Assembly: GCA_013400975.1 (NCBI GenBank)
Contig: WBMZ01008671.1
Location: 62,001 to 126,000, forward strand
DNA length: 64,000 nt
Direction: 5' to 3'
Source of the DNA: Atrichornis clamosus
Taxonomy: Eukaryota > Chordata > Aves > Passeriformes > Menuridae
Shown: positions 1 to 12,493 of the stretch, piece after piece
Position numbering within the stretch: the first letter of the stretch is position 1
Layout of the letters: every line of letters starts with the position of its first letter
Position numbers and translations under genes: made by a program
Notes under the pieces: model-generated
Database searches by the model: none
What the model was told of the DNA's origin: nothing
Seen by the model: only the letters and a program-made list of their open reading frames with translations

Positions 1-150
1 TCCCAGAAAAACTGTGGATGCCTCATCCTTGAAAGTATCCAAGGCCAGGTTGAACGGGTCTAGTAGAAGGTGTCCCTGCCCATGGCAGGGGGTGGAACTG
101 AATGGTCTTTAAGGTCCCTTCCAGCCCAAACCCAGGGATCCTGTGATTTT
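1..150 (+). mobile_element. CR1 3' fragment, cut by window edge
   Basis: Shows the CR1 3' end in sense orientation: the 'gtgtccctgcccatggcag' block, a 'ggtcccttcc' block, then a degenerate tail near 'cctgtgattt'. The 5' part lies before base 1. Confidence 0.85.
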
Positions 151-3100
151 TTCATGCATGCGTGCTTCATTTGTTGCATAAGATAGGTATGAAGAGGGAA
201 GTAGATGTAATTTAAAAAACTGTTATGGGCACATTTTCCACAACAGCAGTCAGCATCAGAGCCACATCTGATGGAGGGTTCGGTTGCACAGGGTGTTACA
301 AAAGCCTTCAGGAGGTAATGAGGTCCTTACTGCAGAGAGCTTACGATCAGAGCAGGAGAGGTATCACCCTCCCAAGCTTTCCTGGCAGAAATTTTGCAGC
401 CAGTGTTTTCTCTCTTGGCTTAGAGTCAGGAGGTGTGACTGCCACCTCCTGATGAGGATGGTGGAGGGCATCACCGCTTGCTGGGATCGTGGGAGAAGAG
501 CAGCAGAGGCAAGTGTTTTCATACCATGTCCAAAGGCATCAAAGGCCACTTGGTTTGACCTCCTGTAGGCATCCACTGCTCAGGAAAGAGGGAGTTTTCC
601 TGAGGGGTGGCAGGACCTCTCCTGCAATAAAAGAAATACCCTGGGATAATGGGGCATGACAGACACATTTCTCAAGTCCTCTCCTTCTCCTTTTCCCAAC
701 CTGATGTCTCTCTGCTGGCAGAGCACAAACTGTGTCGGGACGTGGTCTCCTTGAATGGGTGGGCTCTGAGTTTGGCCCTTTCTTTTTCAGAAAGTTCCCA
801 AAACCCACCATTTCTTAAGTATCTGTTGAAGCATTGCAAGTTGACTTCATGTTGCACAGGATTCCTCCAGTTCCCATGGCCTCCTGGTGGGATATGTTTG
901 GGTTGGAGAGTCCAGCTGGCCAAATCCTTTGGCCTGGAAATGCATGGAAATGCATGCACAGAGGCTTGCCCCAGCCTTGTAGGAATGATAAAAAACATCG
1001 CCAGTTTAGATAGGATTTACAGGGAATATATGGAGTTACAATGGGTTAAGACAGATGAGTCTGTACCTTCTTCTTGGTCTTCTGGTTAACAGCACTGAAA
1101 TGATTCTGTCACCTGAGGAAGGGGACAGTTCTCCTGAGGACCAGGAAAAGGGAAAGTCTTAAAAAGTTTGCACTGTTGGCATCACATTGATCCAAAATCT
1201 TGTTGGATTCAAAAGACAAATCAGGCTGAGTACCTTACCGAAAGGAAATCCTCAGGTGTGCAGAGATGCTGGCTGGTACCTCACGGGGCTTTGAGTGGTC
1301 CTTTTCTATGGACAAGAACAGGAGAGGATGGCAGAGAAAACAGCCCGTGTCCTGGAGAGGATGAAGTAAAGGCCTCAGAGTTAATCAATCTCCTCTTTGC
1401 AAAAGCCATCTTTCTCCTAGGTTGCCATAGAAAAAGTGAGAAACCCTTGTGCTTCTTCTGTGCAGCTTGAGTGTCTTCAGGCTCTGGGGTGACAGGAGTC
1501 ATGAAGGACGGCTCTGCCTGTCCCAGCCAGGGCTGTTGAGGACCACAGCCAGCCTCAGGTGGAGGACCATCACTTGTAGCTGTGTCTGAGTTTTGTGTTG
1601 TCTCCTCCTTCTCCTGTTGGATGAAATTTTAGGAGGTGTGTTTCTGCACCTGGGAAATCCATCTTTCATAAAGCCCTTCCATGGGGAGCTGCAACAGAAG
1701 GCTGCCTAAGTCCTGGCTCGTACATGGGGGGTAGGGTTGGGAGCAAAGAGGCTCAGTAGCTCTCCCCATCTCCCTTCAGCATGCCCCAAATACTTACAGC
1801 TTTCAAGAACAGAATTACAGAAATGTCCCCAAGTTTTCTCTTGCATTGACTGAATTTATTTACTTCCTAGCGTTAACTTGGCTTTGCACTTAAACGATCA
1901 GGAAAAAACAGTCTGGATTATTTTTTTGTGTGTGTGTGTTTTGTTTTCTGGACTTAATTAGATTCAGAGCTGGGGGAGGCAGAAATATCCTCCTTCCCCG
2001 GAGAGCCCCGGGTGGCTGTCAGGGACAGTTTCCTCTTCCTGAAGCAGGAGGGTTGTGTAAGCGCCACTGACCCTCCTGCTGACGCCCACGCCGGACGCTG
2101 GGTTATCTGGGGTGAGCGCACGGAGTGGGCATCCCTGTCCCCACTCCCCACTCAGAGTCTGCGCTGCTGAGAAACCCGCTGGGGCTCGTCCCAGCCAACC
2201 CGTGTGGCCCTGGCCTGGGTCTTTCAAGGAGGTGTTTCTGCCTAGGGACAGCCCGAAGGACAGTCACGGTGGGCTCGGGGCCAGGCAGGGAGCGTCCCAT
2301 ATCCGCTGGCGGCTCCGCTGAGGAGCGTAGGCAAGCTGTGATATATTTCTTTTCCCATTATATTTAATTTTACAGACCCTCGGGGACACTCAACCACCTA
2401 CAGTGATTAGTTCGACTGATTAAGCTGCTTTTCCTCTTGTGGCAAACTCCTTTTGTGAAGGGTTTTCAATAGCCACGCTGCTCAGGACATTGTTCCTGTA
2501 CAATTTCCTTTCAAAACACCATAAAGGGCACTCTACCGCTTCACCCTGTCGTAAAACACCACGGGAATCAGCTTGGCCCAGCTTGCTCCTTCAAGGGCAA
2601 GATCTCCTCATTCAGAGACAAGATACAGGGTCGGGTGGGAGTTGCAGGACTGTGTGATGCTGGAGTGAGATGGAGCCCTGAGCAAGGGGGGATTTAAGAT
2701 GAGATGAGATGGAAAGCAGAAGTTTTTTGGGGTTTTTGTTTGTTCTTTTTAATTATTATTATTTTTGCTGTTTGTTAATAAAAGGATCCAGGGTCACCCA
2801 GGGAAGTGAAGGATAAATAAACTTGAAAGCACAGAGAAGGAAATGCTGCTTCACATATGTTGACTGGTTTGTACTTGCCTGGCAGAGGCTGGAAGGGGAT
2901 GTAGATGTTCTCAAGGTGCCCAGGGGTAAAAGCTGCAGGGGGAGAAGGGGTGTTTCTGCTGAAGAAACACGCTGCTGTGAGCAGCAAGTGGATAAAACTG
3001 GCCATTTAATTAAGACTGGAAGTCAGAGGAAGGTCTGATTGACACCAAGGGAGTAATGTAGAGGGAACTGGAGGGAATTGCAGTGGCACAAAGTCGTTCC

Positions 3101-3624
3101 TCCCTGTGTTTGTAGTTACTCCCATACCGTCTCACGAGGCTGTTGGATAGGACCTGGTGTCATTTGGATCTGGTTAGTCCATTGGCTGCTCTCTGGGTAA
3201 GGTGATGATGGAGCAGGGCAGAGATGGTATCAGGAAGGGTCAAGCAGGGGCCCTTTCGACCTGCAGAGCCACACTGGCCAGACGCCCTGGCATCGCCCTG
3301 CCCCACTGCCCTTCCTTCCAGGCATCAAGGAGCAGGCTCTGCCAGGGGTCACAGCACGGGGACTCCGCTCCTGGGAGGAGGTTGTTGAGAACAAAGCCTG
3401 CACCAGGCTCCTCATTGCAGGAGTAGTCTTCAAATGGTCAAAAAGCCACCTCCTGACACCCTGTGAACATGCAGCTGGTGTGACTCAGCTACGGGTGGAG
3501 CTGCCGGGCAGCACTTCAGCTTCTTGTCAAGAGGGAACTCTGGGAGGTGAGATCTGGAGGTTCTTTGGGTCCATCAGCACCTTTTGCTGCCTGTGTACCT
3601 TAGCTCAGTGAACAGGACACAGCA

Positions 3625-3891
3625 TGGAAAGAGGTAAGGGCTTTAAACTGACAGAGGGCAGGGTTAGATTAGGCATTAGGAAGGAATTCCTGTCTGTGAG
3701 AGTGGTGAGGCCCTGGCACAGGTTGCCCAGAGAAGCTGTGGCTGCCTCATCCCTGGAAGTGTCGAGGGCCAGGTTGGATGGGGATTGGATCAGCCTGGTA
3801 TAGTGGAAGGTGTTCTTGCCCGTGGCAGTGTTGTTGGAATGGAATGAGCTTTTAGGTCCCTTCCACCCCAAACTGCTCTAGGATTCTGTGG
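3625..3891 (+). mobile_element. CR1 3' fragment
   Basis: Sense CR1 with the usual order of blocks: 'ggaaggaattcctgtctgtg', 'ggtgaggccctggcacagg', 'catccctggaagtgt', 'ggtcccttccac', and an end near 'ggattctgtgg'. It is 5'-truncated. Confidence 0.88.
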
Positions 3892-5187
3892 TATCTCTGT
3901 GCAGTAATCTGAGCCCTGCTACGTTCAGGGCACAGGTGATGCAACAACTCTGCAGGAGCCATCTGAAGTTCAGCCAAATTTATACCTAGCATCAGTTCTG
4001 GACCATTTTATCTAAGAGTGACTCGCCTGCCCCAGCACCGTCCCCAGAGCTGCACACGTAGGGTCTTCCCATCATCCAGGTGCTCCATGTGAAACACCGG
4101 GAGCAGTGAGGTGGAGCAATTGGTGTTCAGCATCCATCGGGGAGCTTGTTTTGCCTGTCACCCATGTCTCAAGCTGTGGCAGGGTGAGCAGAGGTTTTCC
4201 ACCCAGCTGCTCTCGTTTCTGCCATGGTGAGCACTGAGCCCTTACGTGCCTGAGGGTGCCAGTGAAGATGTGCCCAGCCATGAGTCACCCCCGGAGGCAG
4301 ATGGTGCAGCTGCGATGCTGCCGGCACAGCACACTGCAGGAGGGGTGCCCTGCTTGCAGCTCCTTTCCTAACGCTGGCAGCAGCCAACAGGATTTTGCAT
4401 TTTATGTAGTGCAGGGAAAACGCACTCCTGTAAATGTCGGAGAGCTCTGTGGGCTCAAGACTAATGGAAGGAAGAAGATAAGCCTTTGTGAGTTCAATAG
4501 GACGTGGTCCTCGTGAGCAGGACGTCAGGAGATGCGTGTCCATTGCCATTCTCCATCTCCATGCCATGCTCCATCCTCCTTTTGTGGATATGGTGCAGAA
4601 CAGTTAAAAGATACTCATCTAAGCAAATTTAATCCTTTCCTTTCATTGTTCCTTTTATTTTAATGCCAGGAGGCAGTGGCAGGAGCGAGCCGGGTGCATT
4701 TCCCAGCTGCAGGGTTGCCACCTCTCTATTGAGAGCAGCTTTGTCATTACATAAAAACTCTACAACACAAGACTTTTTATTCCCTTTTTTTTCACAGTCA
4801 TGGTGACTGAAGTGACCCCTGTCCTGCAGACTAAATTTAACCTGAATTGCCAAGCTGACAGCAGACTTTATGGCATCAGGAGGCTTTTGCAGGTTGTTTT
4901 TCTCCATCTCTGCTGCTGATTGAAAGACTTTATGTACCACGGGCAAAACATGTTACTGTTATGAAACCTCAATAGAAATGTCATGGCCTGCTGGATAAGC
5001 TCGGGGTCTTAGAATTTTTCTTCACAAAGAAAGCAAAATAATTGCTCCAGCAAAAAAATTCTAACTTCATGTGTCTGTGGTGGAGGGATACCTGATTTCG
5101 TCAAAACTCGGTATTTATTAGGTATCTTGTTCCTGGGTGGCATCAGGGGCTGGTCTGGAGGTCACTGAATTGTAGTCACTGACAGCT

Positions 5188-5325
5188 CTTCAAAAGTGTC
5201 CAAGGCCAGGTTGGAGGGGGCTTGGAGCAACCTGGTCAAGTGGAAGGTGTTCCTGCCCATGGCGGGGGTGGAACAAGGTGGTCTTGAAAGTCCCTTCCAA
5301 CCCAAACCCCTGTATGATTCTGTCA
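5188..5325 (+). mobile_element. CR1 3' fragment
   Basis: Short sense CR1 end: 'gtgtccaaggccaggttgga', 'gtgttcctgcccatggcg', 'cccttccaacccaaacc', tail 'tatgattctgtca'. Confidence 0.86.
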
Positions 5326-5994
5326 TTTTTGTGAGCATTTTGGAGTGGGGAACAGGAGCTCATGGTAGCTGTACAACCGTGGAGAAGGGTAGGAGAGCAG
5401 CCACTCTTAAGTCCAAGACTTTGGGGAGAACATGGGAGACATCATTTCAGTTCTCACCTTTATCAGAGACTGCTGAGCTTCACCTCTGTGATCACAGGTT
5501 CTCTTTCAGGTGCCCTGGCTTGTCTTGAAATCCATGCAAGGAGCTGTCAGACACCAGACCTAATGGCACCAGCACCAAAATGGGGCTGTAAGCCAAACAA
5601 GATGCTGTAAGGCATCCCCAGTGTGACTGCCCTGTGGATCTCAGTGCATGTGTCCACAACTACGCTGACCAGATATGAACTGAAAGGCCAAGTTTCCATT
5701 ATGCTCAGAGGGGATGTATTCAGTGAAGTTTGGAGGATGCTTCACTCCCACAAAAGAAAAATCAGCCTGGTCATCTTACAGAGAACAGATTTCCTTGCTT
5801 TATTTTGCCTTCCCATGTTGACCAGAACCAAGGAAGTCTGAAAAACAAAGAGCTGTGGGAGGAGTAGAGCCAAAACACCTCACACAAGAGGGAGTGCTAG
5901 GGCAGGGATGTGTTTCTAGGCTCTCTTCAGCAAGAACAGAAACTTCAGGCTGGGCATCCCAGTCTCAGCTGGGATTGTGACTTTAATTACAAGG

Positions 5995-6282
5995 GCATGG
6001 AGTGATAGGACAAGGGGGAACGGCTTCCCACTACCAGAGGGCAGGGTTATATGGGATATTGGGAAGGAATTCCTCCTGGTGAGGGTGGTGAGGCCCTGGG
6101 ACGGATTTCCCAGAGAAGCTGTGGCTGCCCCATCCCTGAAAGTGTCCAGGGCCAGGTTGGACGGGGCTTGGAGCCACCTGGGATAGTGGGAGGTGTCCCT
6201 GCCCATGGCAGGGGATTGGAACAGGATGATCTGCAATGTGCCTTCCAACCCAAACCTTTCTATGGTTCTGTGGTTCTGTGAT
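5995..6282 (+). mobile_element. CR1 3' fragment, little diverged
   Basis: Sense CR1 beginning near 'gataggacaagggggaac' and ending with 'tatggttctgtggttctgtg', a repeated 8-mer tail. It is one of the better-preserved copies and shares long blocks with copies at 34.9, 43.7, 52.9 and 58.4 kb. Confidence 0.9.
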
Positions 6283-8836
6283 CCCATTCTCTCCTGTCTC
6301 ATAGAGAGCAGAACCTTTCTTAGCCAAGGAAGGAAACTGAGGAAGGAATCTTAGCCAAGGAAGGAATCCACTGAGACATGTGCCCTTTTGGCACTTCCTG
6401 AGAAGTTTTAGGGCAGCAGTCCCCACTTCACACCTGGCCATAAGTATTTCAGGAGCCTGTAGAGAATGGGCTCATGTTTGTACCTGGAAGATGCACGTGG
6501 CTGATGAGATCCCACACCCCTGTTCAGCTCAAGCTCTTGTTGAGGCTGCCAGAACAAGATCCCCTTATCCGTCAGACCCTACCAAGCTCTACCAGCCAAA
6601 CTGGCTTTGTCCTGCTGATGGAGTTAACACCAGTCACTGGTGTCTCAGCAGCCTACTGTAGCAGCCTTTTTTTGTCCTTGGTTTTGTCATAAACAGGTGT
6701 CAGCAGAACTGTTGCCGTCACAGGTGGGAGGGTTTAGCCCTCAGCCCCTTAAAGGCTACAACCCTTAACTTGTTTTCATATCATTTACCAATTTGCACCT
6801 TCTTCTAGAACTTTTCTTGTGGAAGAGAGCTGGTGGGTGGATGTCCTAATGATGCATCTGGTATGTCCTAAGATAGAAACTGGGGGGTCTGGGGAGAGGA
6901 TGGTATCAGGAGGTGCATGACTGTGGTGCCTTTTGCACATTTCAGGCAAAACTTGAGCAGGATTTTAGGAAGTTGGTTGATGAGCAGTGAATTCCTCAGC
7001 TGTGCCTAAGCTGTGTTGTGGATGTTTATGTGTTCCCTTAGATTTGGTCCTAAGTATAAAGAGAAAATAAATATATGTGCTGAGGTGTGTTATGGACACA
7101 TGAAATCATGGGAGGATCAGTAATTGACCCTAAAGCAGTGTGGTTTGTAGTCCTATGTGTGAAATTTAAAGCTATTTTTCTAGCTTGTGTTTGGAGGACA
7201 CTATTAATTTATTTTATATGAAAATCTGCTGTTCTGCATTCATCATTACCTAATTCTGTGTTCTCAGGCATCATCTTCTTCTCCACTGCTTCATCTCATA
7301 AAATAATTGCTTTCACTCTTGTTTACCTTCCTTAATTTTGCACTGAGTGCTTAAAGATACATCTATACACACATGTATAGTCAAGATATAGACACACATG
7401 TAAGCAAGCTGTCCCAGCATTTTGTCTCCCAAAATGTTTTCTCAACTGAACTTCGCCAAAAGAAACCTCCACACTCGTTCCCACTGGCAAGTCAAGAAGT
7501 TGGGATGCATCCTCTTCGGGCCAGGTGGTTTTTGTGCTGGAAGGATGGTTAAGAGACTCCCAGCAATCGCTCAGGAGCGTGCCATGCAAGGTGTTTGTTT
7601 GAAAACTCTTTACAACAAGCTGACAGCTCGTATTCATGAAGATTTCGTGCTGTCTTGGAGGGGTTGCACTATTTCCAGAGGCACTCCCATGCCAGTCCAT
7701 TCATGGCCAAAGCTAGGGCTCCTTCCACAAATAAAAATAGTCACAGGAGCGGCCCTCACCCTGGATTTGGAGTTTGCAAGTTATTTTGGGTGAAGGCGAA
7801 GGTGAACATGTTTTACGGCTGGCGTGAATGGGTCAGTTTTAAGGCTGTGAAATTTTGGAAAAGCCTTAGAAACCCATTCCCAGAGGTCAACAGGACAAAG
7901 CTCTCCTGCTGAGCGAGTGAATAGAAATGAGTTCATAATTACAGAGTATAGTAGCTTTTTCACCGTTTTAATTGAGGTTTTTCAGAAAGGAAGAGAACTT
8001 AAAACAATACAGAAATGTCTTTTGTTCTTTCAGGGCCATTTGCTGAGGGCTTTGCAGTGAGAGGAGAGGATGTTTATTAAAAAAAGCAACAATATCAAGA
8101 TGTTATTTTAGGGCTGAAGGGCCATTCCTAGCAGGAACAAAACGAAATGTTTGAGATGGACTGGGTACTCACTGAAAATTAGCATTGAGCTAAATGATTT
8201 GCAGTGTATTGCTGAACTTCTGTTGGAACAGAATCGAGAGGAGGGGAAGGAACTGAAGAAGTTGAAACACCCCTTTCCTTCTCAGTGGGATTTCCAAATC
8301 AAATTAATTAGGTTTAACAGCACATGGGTCTGAACCCTTGAAGCAGCATCTGGAAGTCAGGGGTTTATCCTCCTCCTTATGCTTCTGTCTTCTCCATGCC
8401 CTCCTGGGAGCTGATAAGGCTTACTGGGGCTGCCAGGGGCACTGTCTCTGGGGGTACAGAGGGAACACCCCAAACCCAACAGGGGTGTCACAGCCATCCT
8501 TGCTGAGTGGGGTGCAAAGGAGTTGAGCCACCATAGTGGTGGCTGTGAAAAACTGCCTCTTCTCCTGAGTAAACTCAGGAAAAATATTTTTTTCTTTTTG
8601 AGAAAAGTAAGTCTGGTGGTGTACTTGCTTGCAATGGTGGAACAGCCATAAGAGCATCTAGATAAATCATAGTGTTTAGAGTGTAATGATGCAAAAAGAA
8701 CTCTTCCAGGCAGCTGAAAGCAGAGATGTTAAAATAATAGGTGCAGTTCTGCCTAATACTTACAAAATTTGAACCAGTGATGAAGGACAGGTCATGTTTT
8801 CAGGAACAACTGCACTAAGGGTGCCTCTCAGAAAGG

Positions 8837-9087
8837 AATCGTAGAATGGTCTGGATTGGAAGGGACCTTAAAAATCACCTCCGTGGGAAGGGGCTCCTTC
8901 TGCTAGATCAGTTTGCTCTAAGCCCCATCCAACCCGGCCTTGGACACTTCCAGGGATGGGGCAGCCACAGCTGCTCCGGGAAACCTGTGCCAGGGCCTCA
9001 CCACCCTCATCAGAAAGCATTTCTTCCTAATACCTAATCTAAATATCTCCTCCTTTAGTTTAAAAAAAAGTCCCCATTGTCCTATTC
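8837..9087 (-). mobile_element. CR1 3' fragment (antisense)
   Basis: Antisense CR1. It starts with the complement of the 3' tail ('gtagaatggt'), then 'ggaagggacctta', 'cttggacacttccagggatg', 'gggcctcaccaccctcat' and 'tttcttcctaatacctaatc'. It abuts a second CR1 fragment of another subfamily. Confidence 0.88.
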
Positions 9088-9190
9088 ATAGAATATGTCA
9101 AAATGGAAGGATCCCATAAGGATCAAGTCCAACTCCCTGCTTCTTACAGGACTACCTAAAACTAAACCATATGACTAAGAAAACTGCGCC
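9087..9190 (-). mobile_element. CR1 fragment of a different subfamily (antisense)
   Basis: A new CR1 3' end starts at 'tcatagaatatg', followed by 'aagtccaactccctgcttc' and a stretch resembling 'aaaccatatgactaag'. The downstream boundary is uncertain. It directly adjoins the preceding CR1, so the two are separate insertions. Confidence 0.65.
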
Positions 9191-9844
9191 AACTGAAGCT
9201 GAGCATTCTCGAGAACAAGATGAAGAGCTCCTTACTGCAGTGCTGGTCCTTCATGATGAGGCTCCTCAAGGACTAAGTGTTCACAGTCATGACAACCACA
9301 GCAGCTGGTGCTTGCTCTGCCTGCCCGAGCAGAGCTGGCAGTCACCAGGCCTCAGCCGAGGGGTCAGCTGCAGGCAGCTTACAGACAGGTCATCATTTTG
9401 GTTTGATTTTCTGCAGCGTCGCTGGGAGTTACTACACTAAATTAATTCTCCAGGCTGCAGGTCCCCAGAGGACAGTGCTATCTCGGAGGTTTGTTCCTAG
9501 CAGGGCTCAGCTGGGTGATTGTGTTACCGCGGCCTAATGAGTCACGGCGCCGGAGCAGGGCGGCTGTAATTGCCCTCCCATGCCACTGGCTGTGCCTGCA
9601 GCCCCCTCCCAGCTGGGACATCACTCCACTTACCTTGTGGTTGCCATCCTCCATCAGCAGAGGAGCAGGAGCATGTGATGTGCTGGAGCTGGACAGGAGG
9701 TCCGTAAGAGCAAGAGGAGAGAGAGGTGTGATGGGTCACACAAGACCACCTGGCTTGGTGGACAGCAGTGGACACTAGGAGAAGGGTGAGAAGGACAGGG
9801 TGTGCATGCAATGCTGCTTCCCAGCAGTGCTCTCCCCTTCTTAA

Positions 9845-9878
9845 TGGTTGGACTTGATGATCTTAAGGTTACTTTCCC
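9845..9878 (+). mobile_element. CR1 3' remnant (very short)
   Basis: Contains 'ggttggacttgatgatctta', a hallmark of the CR1 3' end, but the terminal tail is not intact. It lies against an antisense CR1 piece. Confidence 0.5.
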
Positions 9879-10016
9879 CTTTAAGTACTGAAAGGTTGCA
9901 GTAAAGTTTCTACAGAGTTTTCCCCAGGCTGAAAAATCCCAACTCTCTTAGCCTTTCCTGACAGGAGAAATGCTCCAGTCCTCTGAGCAATTTTTATCTT
10001 CCATCCAGGACACCTT
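9879..10016 (-). mobile_element. CR1 internal fragment (antisense), 3' end missing
   Basis: The 'aagtactgaaagg...gcagtaaagtt' and 'ctctcttagcctttcctgac' blocks correspond to the part of CR1 that recurs at 10343-10440 inside the neighbouring copy. The 3' tail is absent, so it is a broken older copy. Confidence 0.65.
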
Positions 10017-10026
10017 GGTCATCTTC

Positions 10027-10510
10027 ACAGCATCACAGAATGGTTTGTGTAGAAAGGGACTTCAGAGACCATCCCGTTCCACCCCCTGCCGTGGGCAGGG
10101 ACACGTTCCACTATCCCAGGTTGCTCCAAGCCCCGTCCAGCCTGGCCTGGGACACTTCCAGGGATGGGGCAGCCACAGCTGCTCTGGGAAACCTGTGCCA
10201 GGGTCTCACTGCCCTCACAGTATAGAATTTCTTCCTAACACCTCATCTAAATCTCTGCTTTTTAAGTTTAAAACCATTCCCCCTTGTCCTATCATTATCT
10301 GCCTGTGGAAGAAGTTACTGACTCTTATTTTTACAAGCCATCTTTAAGTACTGGGAGGCAGCAGTAGGGTATCTCTGGAGCTTTCTCCAGGGGAACACCC
10401 CCAGCTCTCCCAGCCTGCCTCCAGAGCAGAGGGGCTCCTTGGAGCATCTCCGTGGCCTCCTCTGGACTGGCTCCAGCAGGTCCATTTCTTTGGTATTGCT
10501 TGTACTGGTG
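10027..10510 (-). mobile_element. CR1 3' fragment, ~480 bp (antisense)
   Basis: Antisense CR1 beginning with the tail complement ('catcacagaatggtttg') and running through 'acttccagggatggggcag', 'cagcctgcctccagagcaga' and 'ctctggactggctccagcag'. It is one of the longest copies here. An older antisense fragment lies just upstream, which suggests clustered or nested insertion. Confidence 0.9.
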
Positions 10511-12430
10511 TTGCTTTGGTAGCTGATGGTGTGACTTATTTATTTTTACCCGACCTGACAGGAAAGTGCTCATTATGTGTGCAGGCATGGGGTGCTGTTG
10601 AGTTAATCAGATGTAGGACAGGTCACTGAGAAATGATGCAAGAGCCATCCCCAGGGCAGGCAGCCAAAGAGATGGACAACAAAACACCTCAGCAGTGTTT
10701 CACCAACCTCAGAATGCCTTCTGGCAGGGTACTGCTCTCTGTATTCTTTCCCTTTGCCTGTGAGGAAGCTGAGGCAGAAAGATGGAAAGAGTCTGCAGCT
10801 GGACCTTCCCCCATCACAGACCTTGCATTGAACCTGTGGCCACCAGATCCTCCTATATGCAAGCCCCACCACCCATGAGCCTGCCCCTCAGGGCTGCTGT
10901 TCCAGTGTCACACAGTGCAAAACACAAGTGACTACGTGATGCTATTTCAGCCGGGCAGAATTGAGGGAAGGAAATATAGCGGCAGGTTCCTCTGCACTAG
11001 GAAACCGATCTGTTACTGAAATGGCTTTCTCTTTGGTGGAGTGTTTCCGGCACAGCTCCTCCGCGCTGGAAATGGGTTTATCCATCTACACCTTGTTTTC
11101 CAGCACGACTTCATGGAGGTGTTGTCAGCAGTTGATTGGTGTAGTGGATACAAAGTGGAATAACCTGTTTCTTTCTGGTGCTTTCCATCCTCAAATACAA
11201 ATGTGCCACTGCCGGTGATCCCTTGGGGTGGGCACCAGGGCTTGGTGCTGCCAGATTGCTCTGGCAACTGAACTCACAGATAAGGGCAAGAACAGGTTGA
11301 GACCTCCAATGGGTGTAAGAAAAATGCGTTATGGCATCCACCGTCCCACATGACATCTTTCAGTGAGACCTGGCCCATTTGAAGAAGCCCAGCAGCACTT
11401 CAGTGATGTGGTTGCACAGTTTGGGTCTTTGACTTCCAGTTTTTGGCCAGGACAAGTAGCCACCCTCTCAGCAAAAGACATCTTCCACCCACTCCTTCTC
11501 TGTGCAAGCCCAAGCTGGGGACATTGACCCTGGAGACCTGGGAGGGAGCAACAAGCTGAAGCTCTGCAGGGCCTCCTGGCGTGGTTAGTGTGTGAAGAAG
11601 TTGCCAGCTTAAGTTGTTTGGGCTCTTGTTGCAGAAACAATATTTCTGTCTGACCCCAGTTAGCAACTGATGTTTGCAAAATAAAGAAGTCAAGGCACTG
11701 GAAATACTTTCCATTCCGGCTCTTGTCTCAGCCCAAAATATTAGTATTAAAAATATTGCATCTATTATATGCAGCTAATATCTCTGCTGGCACATAAATC
11801 ACACAGGGATTTTTCATCTCCATATTAAAAAAAAAAAAGTTAGCTATGCTCTATTTTGGTGTATTTGTTAACTGTTTTGTTTCCATTTATTCCTGCTAAA
11901 GCCACAGCAGTCTGTCTCCAAGGGACCATCTGTGGGAAAGAGAGTCCCTAGATTGATTTGGAAGGTGTCGGGGTCATTGACAGGCATGAAGGCGCTGAGT
12001 CTCTGCTCTTTCTCTGATAATGTCTTTATTTAGCGTGACAGCCTCCAGGGCACGAGTGGACAACAGGCTTCTTTCCTTTATTTAAACTAACATTGCTCCA
12101 GCCATTCCCAGCATTGTGCAGATGCTGTGGATCTTCCTAATTTCCTGATTAAAGCTGGGGGTGCTGGTCCCCAAGCAGCAAGGGCCAACAGCTATGTGAC
12201 ACTGGAGCTGCAAAAGGTGGCCCAGCTCTGTGCCTCCCCCCAGGCAGGGTGTTCCCATCCAAACTGATGAGTGAAAATTCATCTAAGAGAAAGTAAATTT
12301 GGGGAGTAAATCAGACCCTGGCACAGCTCAGCAAATCCATGGGAGTGTTAGGGGTCGCATGAGAGAGGAGGCAGGAGTGGGGTCAGGAGCAGACAACTCT
12401 CCACGTAGAAAATGACCCTGCTCATTTCAG

Positions 12431-12493
12431 GGGGGTGGACTAAATGACCTGTAAAAGGTTCCTTACAGATCAAAACATCTGTGAGTCTGTGAA
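12431..12493 (+). mobile_element. old CR1 3' remnant
   Basis: 'ggtggactaaatgacctgta' followed by 'ggttccttacagatcaaaac' and 'ctgtgagtctgtgaa' matches a strongly diverged CR1 3' end in sense orientation. Confidence 0.5.
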
